From Stichopus chloronotus (lineage: Eukaryota; Echinodermata; Holothuroidea; Aspidochirotida; Stichopodidae), in the NCBI GenBank assembly GCA_021234535.1, contig SFZH01000008.1, positions 1,178,001 through 1,242,000 on the forward strand: a DNA stretch of 64,000 bases, read 5' to 3'. A program made the translations under genes and the position numbers. Under the pieces are notes generated by a model. That model did no database searches, had not been told where the DNA came from, and saw only the letters and a program-made list of their open reading frames with translations. The number at the start of each line of letters is the position of its first letter. Position 1 is the first letter of the stretch. Shown piece after piece: positions 46,092 through 56,599 of the stretch.

Positions 46092-47084
46092 CTAAGGTAC
46101 ACCTTGAACTCTCTCACAACATTCTGAAGGCAGTTTATTCCAATTGTAAACATAAGATTGTCTGATTTGCTGTTCACTTACACACATTTTACCAGTACTT
46201 TCAAGCTGCTGCCATTTTAGCCTGAGGTTCTCTATGCTCTGTTTGTGGGAAATTATGTACACATTACGGCAGCCTCTTGACTTGTATTCCGTATCAAATC
46301 TGGGGTCGTGTTCCCTCGTCACATCGACGGGCGCCAGCCAGGAACCGAGGGATACGTCTTCGGCATGGTAAAGCTTCAGGTACGGTGCATTCCTCGCCAC
46401 GTAATGGACGAGATCCGAGGAGAGCACGTATCCTCCACCGAGAGCATATGGGATGTATCTATCACAGAGCACCCAATCGGCTTCACCGTACTTGCCACTT
46501 CTATGGACATGAGCTCTGCCATCAAAGAATCCCCAATACAGCCTCTCTTTACTCTTGCTTTCAAGTTCCCTTTGAAGCACATCCAGCCTTACAAAAGAAT
46601 CATCATCCACTTTCAAAAGGTAATCAAATTCGACATTATTGTCCGCCCAGACCATCATTTCCAATACCTTGCGAGTTAAACTCTTGAAAGCATCTTCCAC
46701 ATTGGTTAGATATAAAAGATCGTGAAACTGATCGTTCTCTTTATTTAACTCTTTAAATTCTTGGTCAGTCACTGATGCTGTCCCTATTACAAATCTTATC
46801 ATTACATCCTTTTTCTTCTTCTGCAGCCAGTTTTGTCGCAATTCTTCCCTTCTCACCGTCAGAGGTGGAGCAGATAAGATAAACACGATTAGAGAAGCTT
46901 TGTATTTCTTTTCGACATTGCCCGATTTGTCACGAGCAAAGACGTCTGCACTTTGACGATCTGCGTTACTGGTACACGGACCACCCGAAGGGTTGCATCT
47001 TGCCAAATACAAGAAAACTGCAATGAAAGACAGGCCTGGAATAATGATGACGAACATGTTCGTTGATCGCACCTTTCTTGCCAT
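46092..47084 (-). CDS. B3GALT6: beta-1,3-galactosyltransferase 6 (galactosyltransferase II)
   Basis: Intronless 330-residue protein, matching the intronless human gene and its 329 residues. It adds the second galactose (Gal-beta-1,3-Gal) of the GlcA-Gal-Gal-Xyl linker that carries heparan and chondroitin sulfate, in the Golgi. Layout: short basic cytoplasmic N-terminus, signal-anchor helix (about residues 11-27, ending LYLARC as in human), stem, then a GT31 catalytic domain with RQNWL (about 83), the metal-binding DDD (160-162, in LKVDDDSF), LYWGFF (182-187), YALGGGYVLS (213-222), EDVSLG (242-247), REHDPRFDTE and a C-terminal ECCERVQGVP. The Met at 47,084 was chosen because it aligns with the family start; the frame is open for 36 further codons upstream with another Met at 47,108. 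Confidence 0.96.
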   Translation of the reverse strand: MARKVRSTNMFVIIIPGLSFIAVFLYLARCNPSGGPCTSNADRQSADVFARDKSGNVEKKYKASLIVFILSAPPLTVRREELRQNWLQKKKKDVMIRFVIGTASVTDQEFKELNKENDQFHDLLYLTNVEDAFKSLTRKVLEMMVWADNNVEFDYLLKVDDDSFVRLDVLQRELESKSKERLYWGFFDGRAHVHRSGKYGEADWVLCDRYIPYALGGGYVLSSDLVHYVARNAPYLKLYHAEDVSLGSWLAPVDVTREHDPRFDTEYKSRGCRNVYIISHKQSIENLRLKWQQLESTGKMCVSEQQIRQSYVYNWNKLPSECCERVQGVP

Positions 47085-47192
47085 TTTGGATCTAGCTCTG
47101 TATTGCATTCCTGTGATGAAAAGGATCAAAGAAAAACCTGTTTGAATTGAAATTAGGAAAACAGGAACAGCAGTATAGCAATGCTGTGTCAA

Positions 47193-48140
47193 TGCATATT
47201 ATAGCCAAACTCTACCTGTACTCTTGGCATGGTAGATGGGAGTGAATTTGTTCTGAGGAGACAGGTAAGTGAGAAGTGAAGTCGCAGTTACATCAACTTC
47301 ATCAAGTTCTCTTTGAGGTTTGGGCATAACTGGTCACTTTGTATGAAATTTGTCAAGTTGTCAATCAAAGTTTGCAGAGGGTCTTGTCGTGTTATTTGCA
47401 AGCACTAAGTAAAACAAGAACAGAATTTCTGTACATGTTACTTCTAAACTGCAAGAAATTAATGAAATGACAGACTAACTAGGCTACGGTCATAATGTGC
47501 CTGCAAGTACAGTACATACAGCCCAGTATACAGTAATATACATACAGTACAGTATAATACAGTAGTAGGTTCAGGATGACAAGTTGCAAATACCCTGAAT
47601 TAGGGCAGCCTATATGTAAACTTTTCTAGCTTCAGAAGTCAGAACCACTGGCAAGCATCAGCTAAATGACCCATACGGGGGGATTTGTTTGGTGGTTCGA
47701 GTGTCCATTTCTGGGGACTCAAACCTTGCTCGTTCAGCTTAGCTGTTTACAGTGGTGGACTTAATTATTGTCTGATTTAGATCTTTCATGCTTCAGCTGA
47801 TATGCTAGACTATTGAGATAGCCAATTGAGCTAGTCCTCCAGTCCCTATCCTCCACCCCTGCCAGACTTGGGAAAGTGGCTTTAAAATGGTGATGAATGA
47901 TAAGTGGCAGACCGAGGAGTAAGTGTTTGCAACGTTACATTGACTACTGTACCCCGGCTTCATTACCCTCTGCTCACATGTCTAAGGACCTACTGTACGG
48001 CATATTGTCGAAAACAGATGGGGAATCTCCCTGGTCCGCCTCTTCGTCAGGTAACAGTTATAGTACAATAATAAAAATTAACTTTGCAAATGTACATACT
48101 GTATATGGCTTTTTACATTCTGTCGTCGATGTACAGTACT
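47193..48140. other. spacer upstream of B3GALT6
   Basis: Probable promoter/5' flank of B3GALT6. At 47,505-47,570 there is a dense run of ACAGTA words (tacagtac, tatacagta, acagtacagta). No gene seen. Confidence 0.5.
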
Positions 48141-48149
48141 ACAAACTAT

Positions 48150-48850
48150 CCAATCAGCAATGCAACAAGCTACTGACTGAAAATGTGATCTGCAAGTAAA
48201 ACCAAGCAGATGCTAAGCTGTTACGACAACATAATGACAAAATGTACAATATTGCATCTGTGTGCGACATTGACGACAGAATAAACCCCACAGACCGGGC
48301 AAGTGCTTTCATTACCCTGTAAGACCACAAACCGGATTTCTCCAACAAATAACATGCAGAATGATCAATCCAGCCGAATCCAAACTAGGGAAAGTCAGTT
48401 AAACCATTCTGGACAACATCAACAGAACACTTCATACAGTAGCTAACCCACCCAATTGAACCAATGGCGGAGCGCCGCTGAAGTCATCAACTGGTTTTCC
48501 AACATCAGAGACAAACACAAGTACTGTAGTGTACATGTTTGTCATCGCAGAGTTCTACCGCTACATTTCCGAAGAGCTGCTACAGCAAAGCTTAACTGGG
48601 TGAAAGCAATATTAACAACCTTGATCCCACCAAGATATGCAAACCATAATGCATTGCAGGGAGTCACTCCTGTTTCACAACGAACAACTCAAGGTGAAAC
48701 AAAGCCATCAGTCTGCATTTGACGTAGCTATGGGGAGTTTTGACAGGGCAGAACTTTGTGAGAACATTGGTTTGTTCATACTGCTAAGGATATCAGGCAT
48801 TATCCACCCACCCCACATGGGGTCTATACCACGATGATGGCCTATCGCCG
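48150..48850 (+). mobile_element. decayed reverse transcriptase of a Penelope-like (GIY-YIG type) element
   Basis: Across shifting frames the plus strand keeps the order LLTENV, AFITL then KDHK, NPA.., NQWRSAAEVINWF, AEFY.YISEELLQQSL, CRESLLFHNEQ, FDVAMGSFD.AELCENIGLFIL and finally a remnant of the YRDDGL box near 48,820. This is the RT found in many marine invertebrates in front of a GIY-YIG domain, which I know as Penelope-like; that family name is from memory. Several stops and frameshifts; no GIY-YIG part remains. Confidence 0.75.
48456..48850 (+). pseudogene. Penelope-like RT palm fragment
   Basis: Best preserved part of the relic. The frame starting at 48,456 gives EVINWFSNIRDKHKYCS, and the frame at 48,637 gives CRESLLFHNEQ, FDVAMGSFD and ENIGLFIL. 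The switch between frames and the in-frame stops show it is dead. Confidence 0.75.
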
Positions 48851-49806
48851 CATATCTCAGTATATTGTGTGAGAAGTGCGTGCGTGTGGTCACGGATTCT
48901 AAATTCGAGCTGAGAAATGCAACTCGGCATGGCAACAGACACAAAAATTGTCCTTGGCGCATGGTTCCTCTAACATGGCTGTGTACAGTACCTGGAAATA
49001 TCTAACATAAGAAATCCCTCCCTTCTAGAATTATGATATGAGGACTACAGACATTCTGCCCAGAAGAACTAGAACTACTGTAGTACCTACTAGTAGAAAA
49101 GAGTTGCATTCAAAATACAGATCTGCATGCCCGTGTCCAACTTGACACCGCATCTCAATGCATAATGGAAATGCACTGTAGTATTTTTAGAGGCTAAGTT
49201 AGCTATATACATATGGTGCATGGTGATGCTGTTCTGCCTACAGTACAGTAGTCCTGCAAATAAATTGGCACAAAATTTTGAACATGTCACAGCTCGGTAG
49301 ACAGTCCTGGCATACAATCACAAGGACCCCGGGTTAGCTTCATTGTCGACTTTTCATGGAAGGCATCGTGGCTCAAACCCTTTTCAAGTGATAACTTCAC
49401 AATTGTGTACATACGTGCCTCACCTGTGGTAGTCCCGGTGCCCTATGAAAATGGAGAACACAGTGACAGATATAAACGTAACTGAAAACAAGAAATGAAA
49501 GGAAGTAATTTGTCAAGCTGGAGTGGGAATAATTTGATCAACCCTGCCTTTGGCTTAACCTACGCTAAGTTAGGTCAGGTAACTTTGCCTTTGGCTGACT
49601 TTTACGATCAACATGAAAATCTTTGGGCTACGTACAGTACAAGTCAACAGTATTGTAGTATAAGTTAATGTACTGTAGTGTAAGTTACTTCAATACTTGG
49701 CTAGCGTACAAGTTAGGCCGGACGTGTATGCATACTTCTCTACTGGAACTCGCTGACAGCGTGGCAACTTCTTCGTCAAAGGGCCACCAGGAAACGTGGC
49801 TTCATA

Positions 49807-49989
49807 ATGGATGTGAATTATCTCCGCGATAAAATCGGCAATCTCACACTGTTGATGAATTGGTGGTTCTTGCTCTACAAAATGTGTTTCGAAATTATCA
49901 CAATCAGCTGTTTTGTGTTAGCTCCACGCTGGCGAATGCTTAACGACAACCCCGTAAACAAGTGGGAGTACTACCTCTTTGCAGGTTAA
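49807..49989 (+). CDS. candidate small membrane protein or first coding exon
   Basis: A 60-codon frame from ATG to TAA, in a comparatively CpG-rich stretch (49,730-49,990). It encodes one hydrophobic segment (about residues 14-40, WWFLLYKMCFEIITISCFVLA) followed by APRWRM and VNKWEYYLFAG. The frame ends exactly over GCAG|GTTAAA, which could be a weak donor; an acceptor at 57,403 would continue it in phase for about 17 codons. I do not recognise a family. It may be a real SMIM-type protein, a first exon, or chance. Confidence 0.3.
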   Translation: MDVNYLRDKIGNLTLLMNWWFLLYKMCFEIITISCFVLAPRWRMLNDNPVNKWEYYLFAG

Positions 49990-50272
49990 AAAACAGAACG
50001 TTATCTTCTCTCCATTGTACTCTAAATTATTGCCACACGAGCACCAATGAGCCAATAATGGCACCTCGATTCGAAGAAAAATCTTCAAATTCCTCACTGT
50101 GAAAGCTAACAGACCTTAGGTCAATTTAAGTGACGCTAGTGGTATGGCTATCACGTACAATCTAGTTGTGAACAAATGACACATGGGCCTTCCGATCCAT
50201 GCAGCTACTGTAGCAGACTATTTTGCTTGTCAGCAAAATACAGGACTACAGACATCAACGATACGAGGTCAG

Positions 50273-50759
50273 AAATAGCGGAAGAGCTGAAAGCCTAATA
50301 TACTTTTTAAATGGCATCCAATCCAAAGGGAGCACACATGACATTTTCTCCAACAGAAAGATGAATGGCCAGTGTCGGATTTGTCAGCAGTCGTGATGAC
50401 AGGGTCCCCCCCCCCAAAAAAAAACAAAATGGAAAACTGGGCCCAGTATTGTTGTGTAGGGTCGCCTCTACAGTTATCCGAGGAACATCGAATAAATATA
50501 CGTTGAATTTGTAAACGCTCCGAAAGAAGACTGAAGACCACCACCACCACCAATTCCTCTTCTTTGATGTCACGGTTGTTAATCTGAGGGCACCCTTCAA
50601 ATGTGTTTCGAAAATGTTCTGTGGCCTTTAACGAGGGTCCCCGGTATTTTAAATCCGTGTTATTACAAGTGCCATTATCACTAGGGGAACTTCGGAAATG
50701 AGGCGGGGATGGAGCCGAGCTGTGACTTGGATGATAGTTGAAAGTTAGGTTGGCCACGT
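50273..50759 (-). other. long open segment behind a splice-acceptor-like site, possible exon
   Basis: On the minus strand a good acceptor (tttttttatctccag at 50,760) is followed by more than 160 codons without stop. The first 70 residues are Ser/Pro/Asn-rich and plausible as coding (HPSHSSAPSPPHF, TEHFRNTFEGCP). The later part runs through a poly-G/T stretch that looks like repeat sequence. No domain recognised and no partner exon with matching phase. Confidence 0.2.
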
Positions 50760-51844
50760 CTGGAGATAAAAAAAAGGCAGCAATCCATGCTTACACTGCG
50801 AGGAGAAATGTGATTGAGGTGCAATTCAGTTGGAACATCTGATGACGTCACTGACTTTCTTCAGCTGTAAAAGTCTGTATATGAGGGATTAGGTGTGACA
50901 CCCTCAGACATCTGGCTCAGTCGGCAAATGAGTAATCATGCGGCAATTTTCGATTCACATCTGATTATTTTCTTGGGGGGGGGGGGCAAAATCACACCCC
51001 CCACTCCCAACGAAGAAAGAAATAAATGAAGAAAAACTAGTGTTTTCCTGTTTTAATTCAAGCAATTTTCTCCGATTTCGCACTTCAGTTTAAGATTTTT
51101 ATTATACTATGCACCAAGGAAAGTTTTAAAATTATCCCTCTCCCCCCCCCCCCTTACTTAGAAATCATTGTCACGTGCTCACAAAGTGTACTATCGAACG
51201 AAGGAGTACATAGCAGTACATAGCATTTTATTTCTGTACCACACTGTAAACTTCGTCTTAAATATCCCGCCATGATTTCACGTTGAGGTCTCCTCATTTA
51301 TTTGCCCCACCCCCGAAAGAACAAACTGTTAGTTACATCCGTGCTGGAGAGAGTTTTGCTATTTGCAAGGTAAAATGTTACTAACATGCAATGAACAGCT
51401 GGTAGGCTCTGATTTGGCCTATAACATAAATAATTCATCAATGAATTATATACCCAGTATGAAATTCTCTTATCACTCCCTCCGAGTCAACACAATTCGT
51501 AGTGGAAGAGTAAATTTCCCACCCCCCCCCCCCCTTTCTAAGTAGCTGAAACTCACAAGGTCAGATCTGCGACGGGAATCGTTGCCGGCATTTTATGCAA
51601 ACTGAGAAGCAGTTTTTATAAAAAAAAAAAAAATCCCATTGCTCGCCACACGCCCTCAACAGGTAGGCCTATAGCAGCGCTTAGATGGTGTCATTTCTGA
51701 TTTCCCCTATACTGCTTACTATAACCTTTTACCCCCTCCTCGTCCTCCAAGGATGAAAAACCGAGTTATACTTCTGCTTATTATGTATTCTCACTGTCCG
51801 AAACTGGCGGGGCCGTCACACAGTTGAAAAAATGCAATTCTTCA

Positions 51845-52640
51845 ACCTATATGAAAAGGAAATCAGTTTATTACAAGTGGTGGTTCACATCATGTTTTTT
51901 TTAAGTGATACAAGAATCATAATGGATTATACTCATCCTCTTCTTTCATTTTTTTTCCTTTTGAGTGACTTGACAAATACTCTTTTGGTTAAACATATTC
52001 GCGGATCTGTTCTTATTCTTTACTCTTTTTTTTGGGGGGGGGGGATGTTGTTTCCACAAATAATGTTTGGCAATAACTACTGAGGTCATTATCTAAGCTG
52101 AGCAAAAAAACTTAGTATTTTCAAAAGCTAAAGATGGCACTCATCAAACGGCGTTTCCCGACTTATTTGTGCGGCATGTACCCAGCCTTGAAATATAGAT
52201 ATCATGTCTGCAATTAATCAAGTCATGTGAAAAGAAAAATCAATCTATTAAAAAGTGGTAAGACAAATCAGTGTTTTTTAAAGTTAATACAAGAACCATA
52301 ATGAGCTACGCATCTTCTTTCATTTTTATCTTTGAAATTCTTGACAAATATCTTTTTGTTAAACACATTGGGGCACCGACGCCTAGAAATTGGGGAGGGG
52401 GTACGCAGAGATTGAGAGATTGTTTGAACTAATTATGTTTGTTACTAACTGGCGGGGTTACTATATATCTAAGCAAAGCGCCGCCATAAGTTGGAACGTA
52501 CAAGAAAATTTTGGCTTTTCAAAACCTCCAGGTGACAGGGAAAGACACTTCCGGTGTGTACTCGAGCTGCAAGTACCCAGCCTTAAAATGTCGGCAAATT
52601 ATCAATTAACGATAAAACATTTCATGGAAAAATTGCAATA
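51845..52640 (+). repeat. direct duplication of ~385 bp
   Basis: Copies start near 51,851 and 52,229, sharing 'aatcagtttattacaagtggt'-type openings, 'tcttctttcattttt', 'gttaaaca.att' and 'gtacccagccttgaaat'. The first copy contains a G-run (ggggggggg, about 52,035) where the second has gggagggggt. Confidence 0.75.
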
Positions 52641-53089
52641 ATTTGGATTGATCTTATCCAGAATATGCTATTGCCATTTCCAGAAAAGTTAATCAACAGC
52701 TTAGACATGCAAACGATTTTTCGATTTTTTTTTTTTTTGAGACATTTTCAACTACCAGGTAACCTTAGATAAAATCTACTTCAACATTATACATTTATTG
52801 CAATCAATTTTCCTGATAAATTGTTGTCCACGTGCAAAGTTCCAACAATATCTACCCTCTGGGGATTAGTTTTTTATTAGTTTGCTACAAACATCGACGA
52901 TTTCATAATAATATATACAGCTAGGTCTTGCAAATAATAGCCACCTTGATTAGAAAAAAATGTTATGTAATAAAGTATTTTGTTAGGTGGGGAAAGCATG
53001 AGATGAGTGATGGTTGGTCTGGAAAAGAGTTGTATAAGAGAGGAAGTGTTCCCCCGGCCCCCCCCCCCCCCCATTCCCTTTTGAGATTT

Positions 53090-53795
53090 TTTTTCACGTA
53101 TAGGTAACCTTAAATTCAATATAGAGCAATATTTTTTTTGAAGTGCTTTAAAATGTGCTGCACTGGGATATGAAAATTGCCAACTGGTATTTGACATTTT
53201 CTGTCTATCGTCGCACCTACAATCTGCGACAAAAATAGTTGGAACAACCCCGCTCCCCCGATTCAATGTTGTTAGTGTGAGATGTTGGAGAAATTCGGAG
53301 TGACCAACTTTGTACGGGGGGGGGGGGGGTGGGGAAAGTTGAGTAGTGTTTAATTTACCAATTGAAATGCAGTTGAAACTACTACTTAGAACTAAAATAT
53401 TGTTCCAACAATTTTGTCCCTGATTTCAGGCTGAAATATGTAAATTTCCAACTGGCATTTCAGATTTATTGATAAATTTTCAATTACCAATTAACCTCAC
53501 ACACAATCTGGTGTAACAGCTATCTTTCTATGTCGTAAAATGTGCTAGACTGAGATATGAAAAATTGCAACTGATATTTTAGATTTTCTGACCATCGTCG
53601 CTTTGTTACTAAATTGTGAGACATTCAAATGATATTTCAGATTGATAGAGAAAGTTTTAAAATTACCTGGTAGGTATAGACACAATCTGGTGCAATATTT
53701 GGCATTTTAGTATGCCATAAATTGATCTAGACTGATATATGAAAAATTCAAACAGGTATTTCAGATTTCCGACTATGGTCGTTCTGACAATTGTT
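53090..53795. repeat. tandem repeat of ~190 bp
   Basis: 'cacaatctggtg(t/c)aa', 'gatatgaaaaattg.aact', 'atttcagattt' and '(a/t)tcgtcg' recur in order near 53,150, 53,540 and 53,715. Long C and G runs at 53,050-53,072 and 53,318-53,332 interrupt the array. Confidence 0.7.
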
Positions 53796-53799
53796 GGAG

Positions 53800-55290
53800 G
53801 GGAAAGGGGGTTGAGACACACCGACAGCCCCCCTATCGGTCGCGACTTCCATGGGTGCGTGTATATAGCAATGTACACTGATGTACATTAGAGCATGGGT
53901 GGATTAATATATAGCGTCTTACTTTAAATGAATGAGCTTGTGAGAAGAATCGCTTGGAATGAAATCATGGCATACTTTAAAAAGTGTAATAAGTCGAGCT
54001 TATCTTGACTAATACCACAGTCGACGTATTTAACGTGTGTAAACGTTTTGTCAATCAAAGTTGCTTTGATGCACAAACTGTCGGCCGGGTAAAATTTGGC
54101 CGTATTTTTTCGCCTCTGAAGTATCACGAACGTGGTACTCCGTTTGAATTGGTCTCATCGTTAGATTTTGCTACAAATTAGGAATTTATGCATTCAAGCT
54201 ACTAATATGTACGTCTTTTTTAATCAGTTTGAAATATCACCTCGCAGTTTAAGCACTTTACGTGATTAATTTAGCTTTTTTTTAGCCCGCCACGCTGAAT
54301 TCCTTTTGCAGTCGATTTTTAGCTGTCACGTACAGGAGATGAGGTTTTATTCACATTCTGCAATAGAAGTGGAGGCCGTTTATGGAGGACAGTAAAAAAG
54401 ACTTATCCTTGGAGTTCCCCCGATGTGTAACAAAGATAGGGTCAATCAAATATAAAAGCATCTGTTGTAGCCTGGGAAAAAAAAAAAACACAACGTATGT
54501 TACCAAACTGTGTTTGTCGCCCTCTTTCTTGCAAAGTTTAGCCGAAATCAAGTGCATTGCTGTTTGGCATGCAATTTGACACGTGATATCAAGTTGAACT
54601 GAATGAATTAACTTAGTTATGACTTAACAACAATCTTAATTGTTGCATGAAAACTGTTATGTAATGAATTAATCATCTACCAGACGGGCTTAAGGGTTTC
54701 TACTTCAAGATCGGATTTGACAACTGGTGTTTAAACAGTTATTTCAGCAAATGGTATAAAAGATTACGATTTTGTAAATCCACACTTTGCTGCCAATAGC
54801 CTGCCAACCCATGTTCAGTTAGACTAGGAGGAGATATTTGTCCTTCCACTTTTGTGGCATGAAACGACAAAAAAATAACATATTACTGAAATAGCCTCAG
54901 TAAAATTATTAATTTGCAAACCTACTTTCTACAAAATGAAAGAAAAGTTTCTAATTAACCTTTACAATACTGGAGACTGACGGTGCCATTTCCTGCAATC
55001 TGGGAGCATTTCCTTAAAAATTCTCTGTTCGTTACTGGCCAACAAATGGTGATCTTCCGCTTTATGGAGTCACCGCTGCTTGGCTTTCCACTTCAACCCT
55101 TTGTCTGCAGCCTCGCCCCCCCCCCCTCCCCCCGTTATGAAAAAGTCTGGTTGCGTCACTGATAGAAGTTCAGATAAGATGTGCCTCTATAATTTCAAAA
55201 TCAATCCGACACCCATGCGTCGTTGAGTTATTTTGGAAATTTTCACCGAGATGGTGGAAACTATGGAAATCTTAGATTGCCATTGTGGAT
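53800..55290. other. spacer, one MITE end
   Basis: Mostly AT-rich with no gene. Near 55,125-55,161 the text 'ggttgcgtcactg' read on the minus strand is cagtgacgcaacc, resembling the CAGTG termini of the hAT-like MITEs; the other end was not found. Confidence 0.4.
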
Positions 55291-55299
55291 AGTTGAAAT

Positions 55300-55680
55300 A
55301 AAGTAACTAGACCATCTCAACATTCTCTTTGTTATCTCATATATCCAAACCATGTAAACATACTGTATTTGTATGGTATGTAAGGTATCTCAACTATGTT
55401 AACATCATTTTTTAGTATCTCAGGTACATCTACAATGTCAGCATCCTCTTTGGTATCTAATACATCTCAATGATGACATCCTTTTTGGTATCAAAAGTAT
55501 CTCAACAATACCAACCTCCTATTAGGTATTTCAACAATGTCAACATCATTTTTATATCTAAGGTATCTCAGCATTATCAACATTTTTTTTCTCTTGGTAT
55601 CTAAAGTACCTCAACAATGTCAACATCTGTTTTGGTATCTAAACATAATTAACATCCATTTTGGTTCTTTGCTTCAGCGA
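55300..55680. repeat. ~37-bp minisatellite (about ten degenerate units)
   Basis: Words 'atctcaacaatgtcaacatc', 'ttttggtatcta' and 'aaggt' recur with unit lengths 29-43 bp. The array grades into unique sequence on both sides. Confidence 0.85.
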
Positions 55681-56154
55681 CGGAACCGGCTATCCAGTCA
55701 TGTTGGTTCGTGTGTGTTTATGCGTGAGAGTGACTGCGTGTGTGGGCAAAGAATAGGGTGTTCATTTTGGCGCTAAACATTAATATTATGGCAATCTTGG
55801 GCTTTCGTACAATGTTGTCTTAACTTCAATAACCTACATCGTTATTAGGTAATTGGATCCGTAGCAGTACACTGTTAGGTAATGATCACAGAGAGAAAGT
55901 TTCCCCTTTCATGCTATATGGATGCTTATTGTACATCGATGCAATGATTGAATTTTCTTTAGTGTAAAAATGATGGGGATTCTATGCAGTGGTACAAAAT
56001 AACAGATAATTAACATCGGTGACTAGTAGTACCTAACTCGTGTGAACTACGATTGTGACGAGGCTTTCAGCTCTCTGTGTATGGACCTTATCTTATCACA
56101 ATTGCTATGAATCGCTCGCTCTGAGTTGACGTCACTCTCAAGATAAATACCTCA

Positions 56155-56270
56155 CAATCTTTTTGAATCTTGTCCAAAGAAGTAGACTCGTCGAGATCAT
56201 TCTCTTCCAGGCACGCCTGAAGCTTTTTCACCAGTGGGGGATCGATTTTACCACAAGTGGAACATTTTAC
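56155..56270 (-). other. possible short exon of unknown gene
   Basis: On the minus strand about 40 codons without stop encode VKCSTCGKIDPP, a Leu/Lys stretch and an acidic segment (EENDLDESTSLDK), ending at GAG|GTATTT, a plausible donor. A C-X2-C pair is visible. The acceptor is unclear, and no neighbouring exon in matching phase was found. Unrecognised. Confidence 0.25.
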
Positions 56271-56599
56271 CCGACCAAATTAAAACTGATTATATATGTT
56301 GCTAACATAGGCCTACTATCATAGGCTGAGTGGAACTCCAGATCTCGTGGGTGGGAAATTCGTTCGAACCCCCTAAATCTTCTCCCCCCACCGGATAGAG
56401 ACCTGCTGTTCAACATCCAAACCACATATTTAAATACCTTATTTGAATATGATGACATGAAGATTATCCGTGCATCTAGCTGCGTTGTGATTTGATTCAC
56501 AAAGAAAGTAAACATGGTGAGATCGGGGCATTCTTGCTGAAATTTTGAGGGCTTTCTTATTACCAAGTAGATCACGTTTCCTTACAGTATTTTAACCTT

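Noticed and set aside
46277..46687. Two plus-strand frames of more than 120 codons
   Set aside because: Antisense shadows of the B3GALT6 coding sequence.
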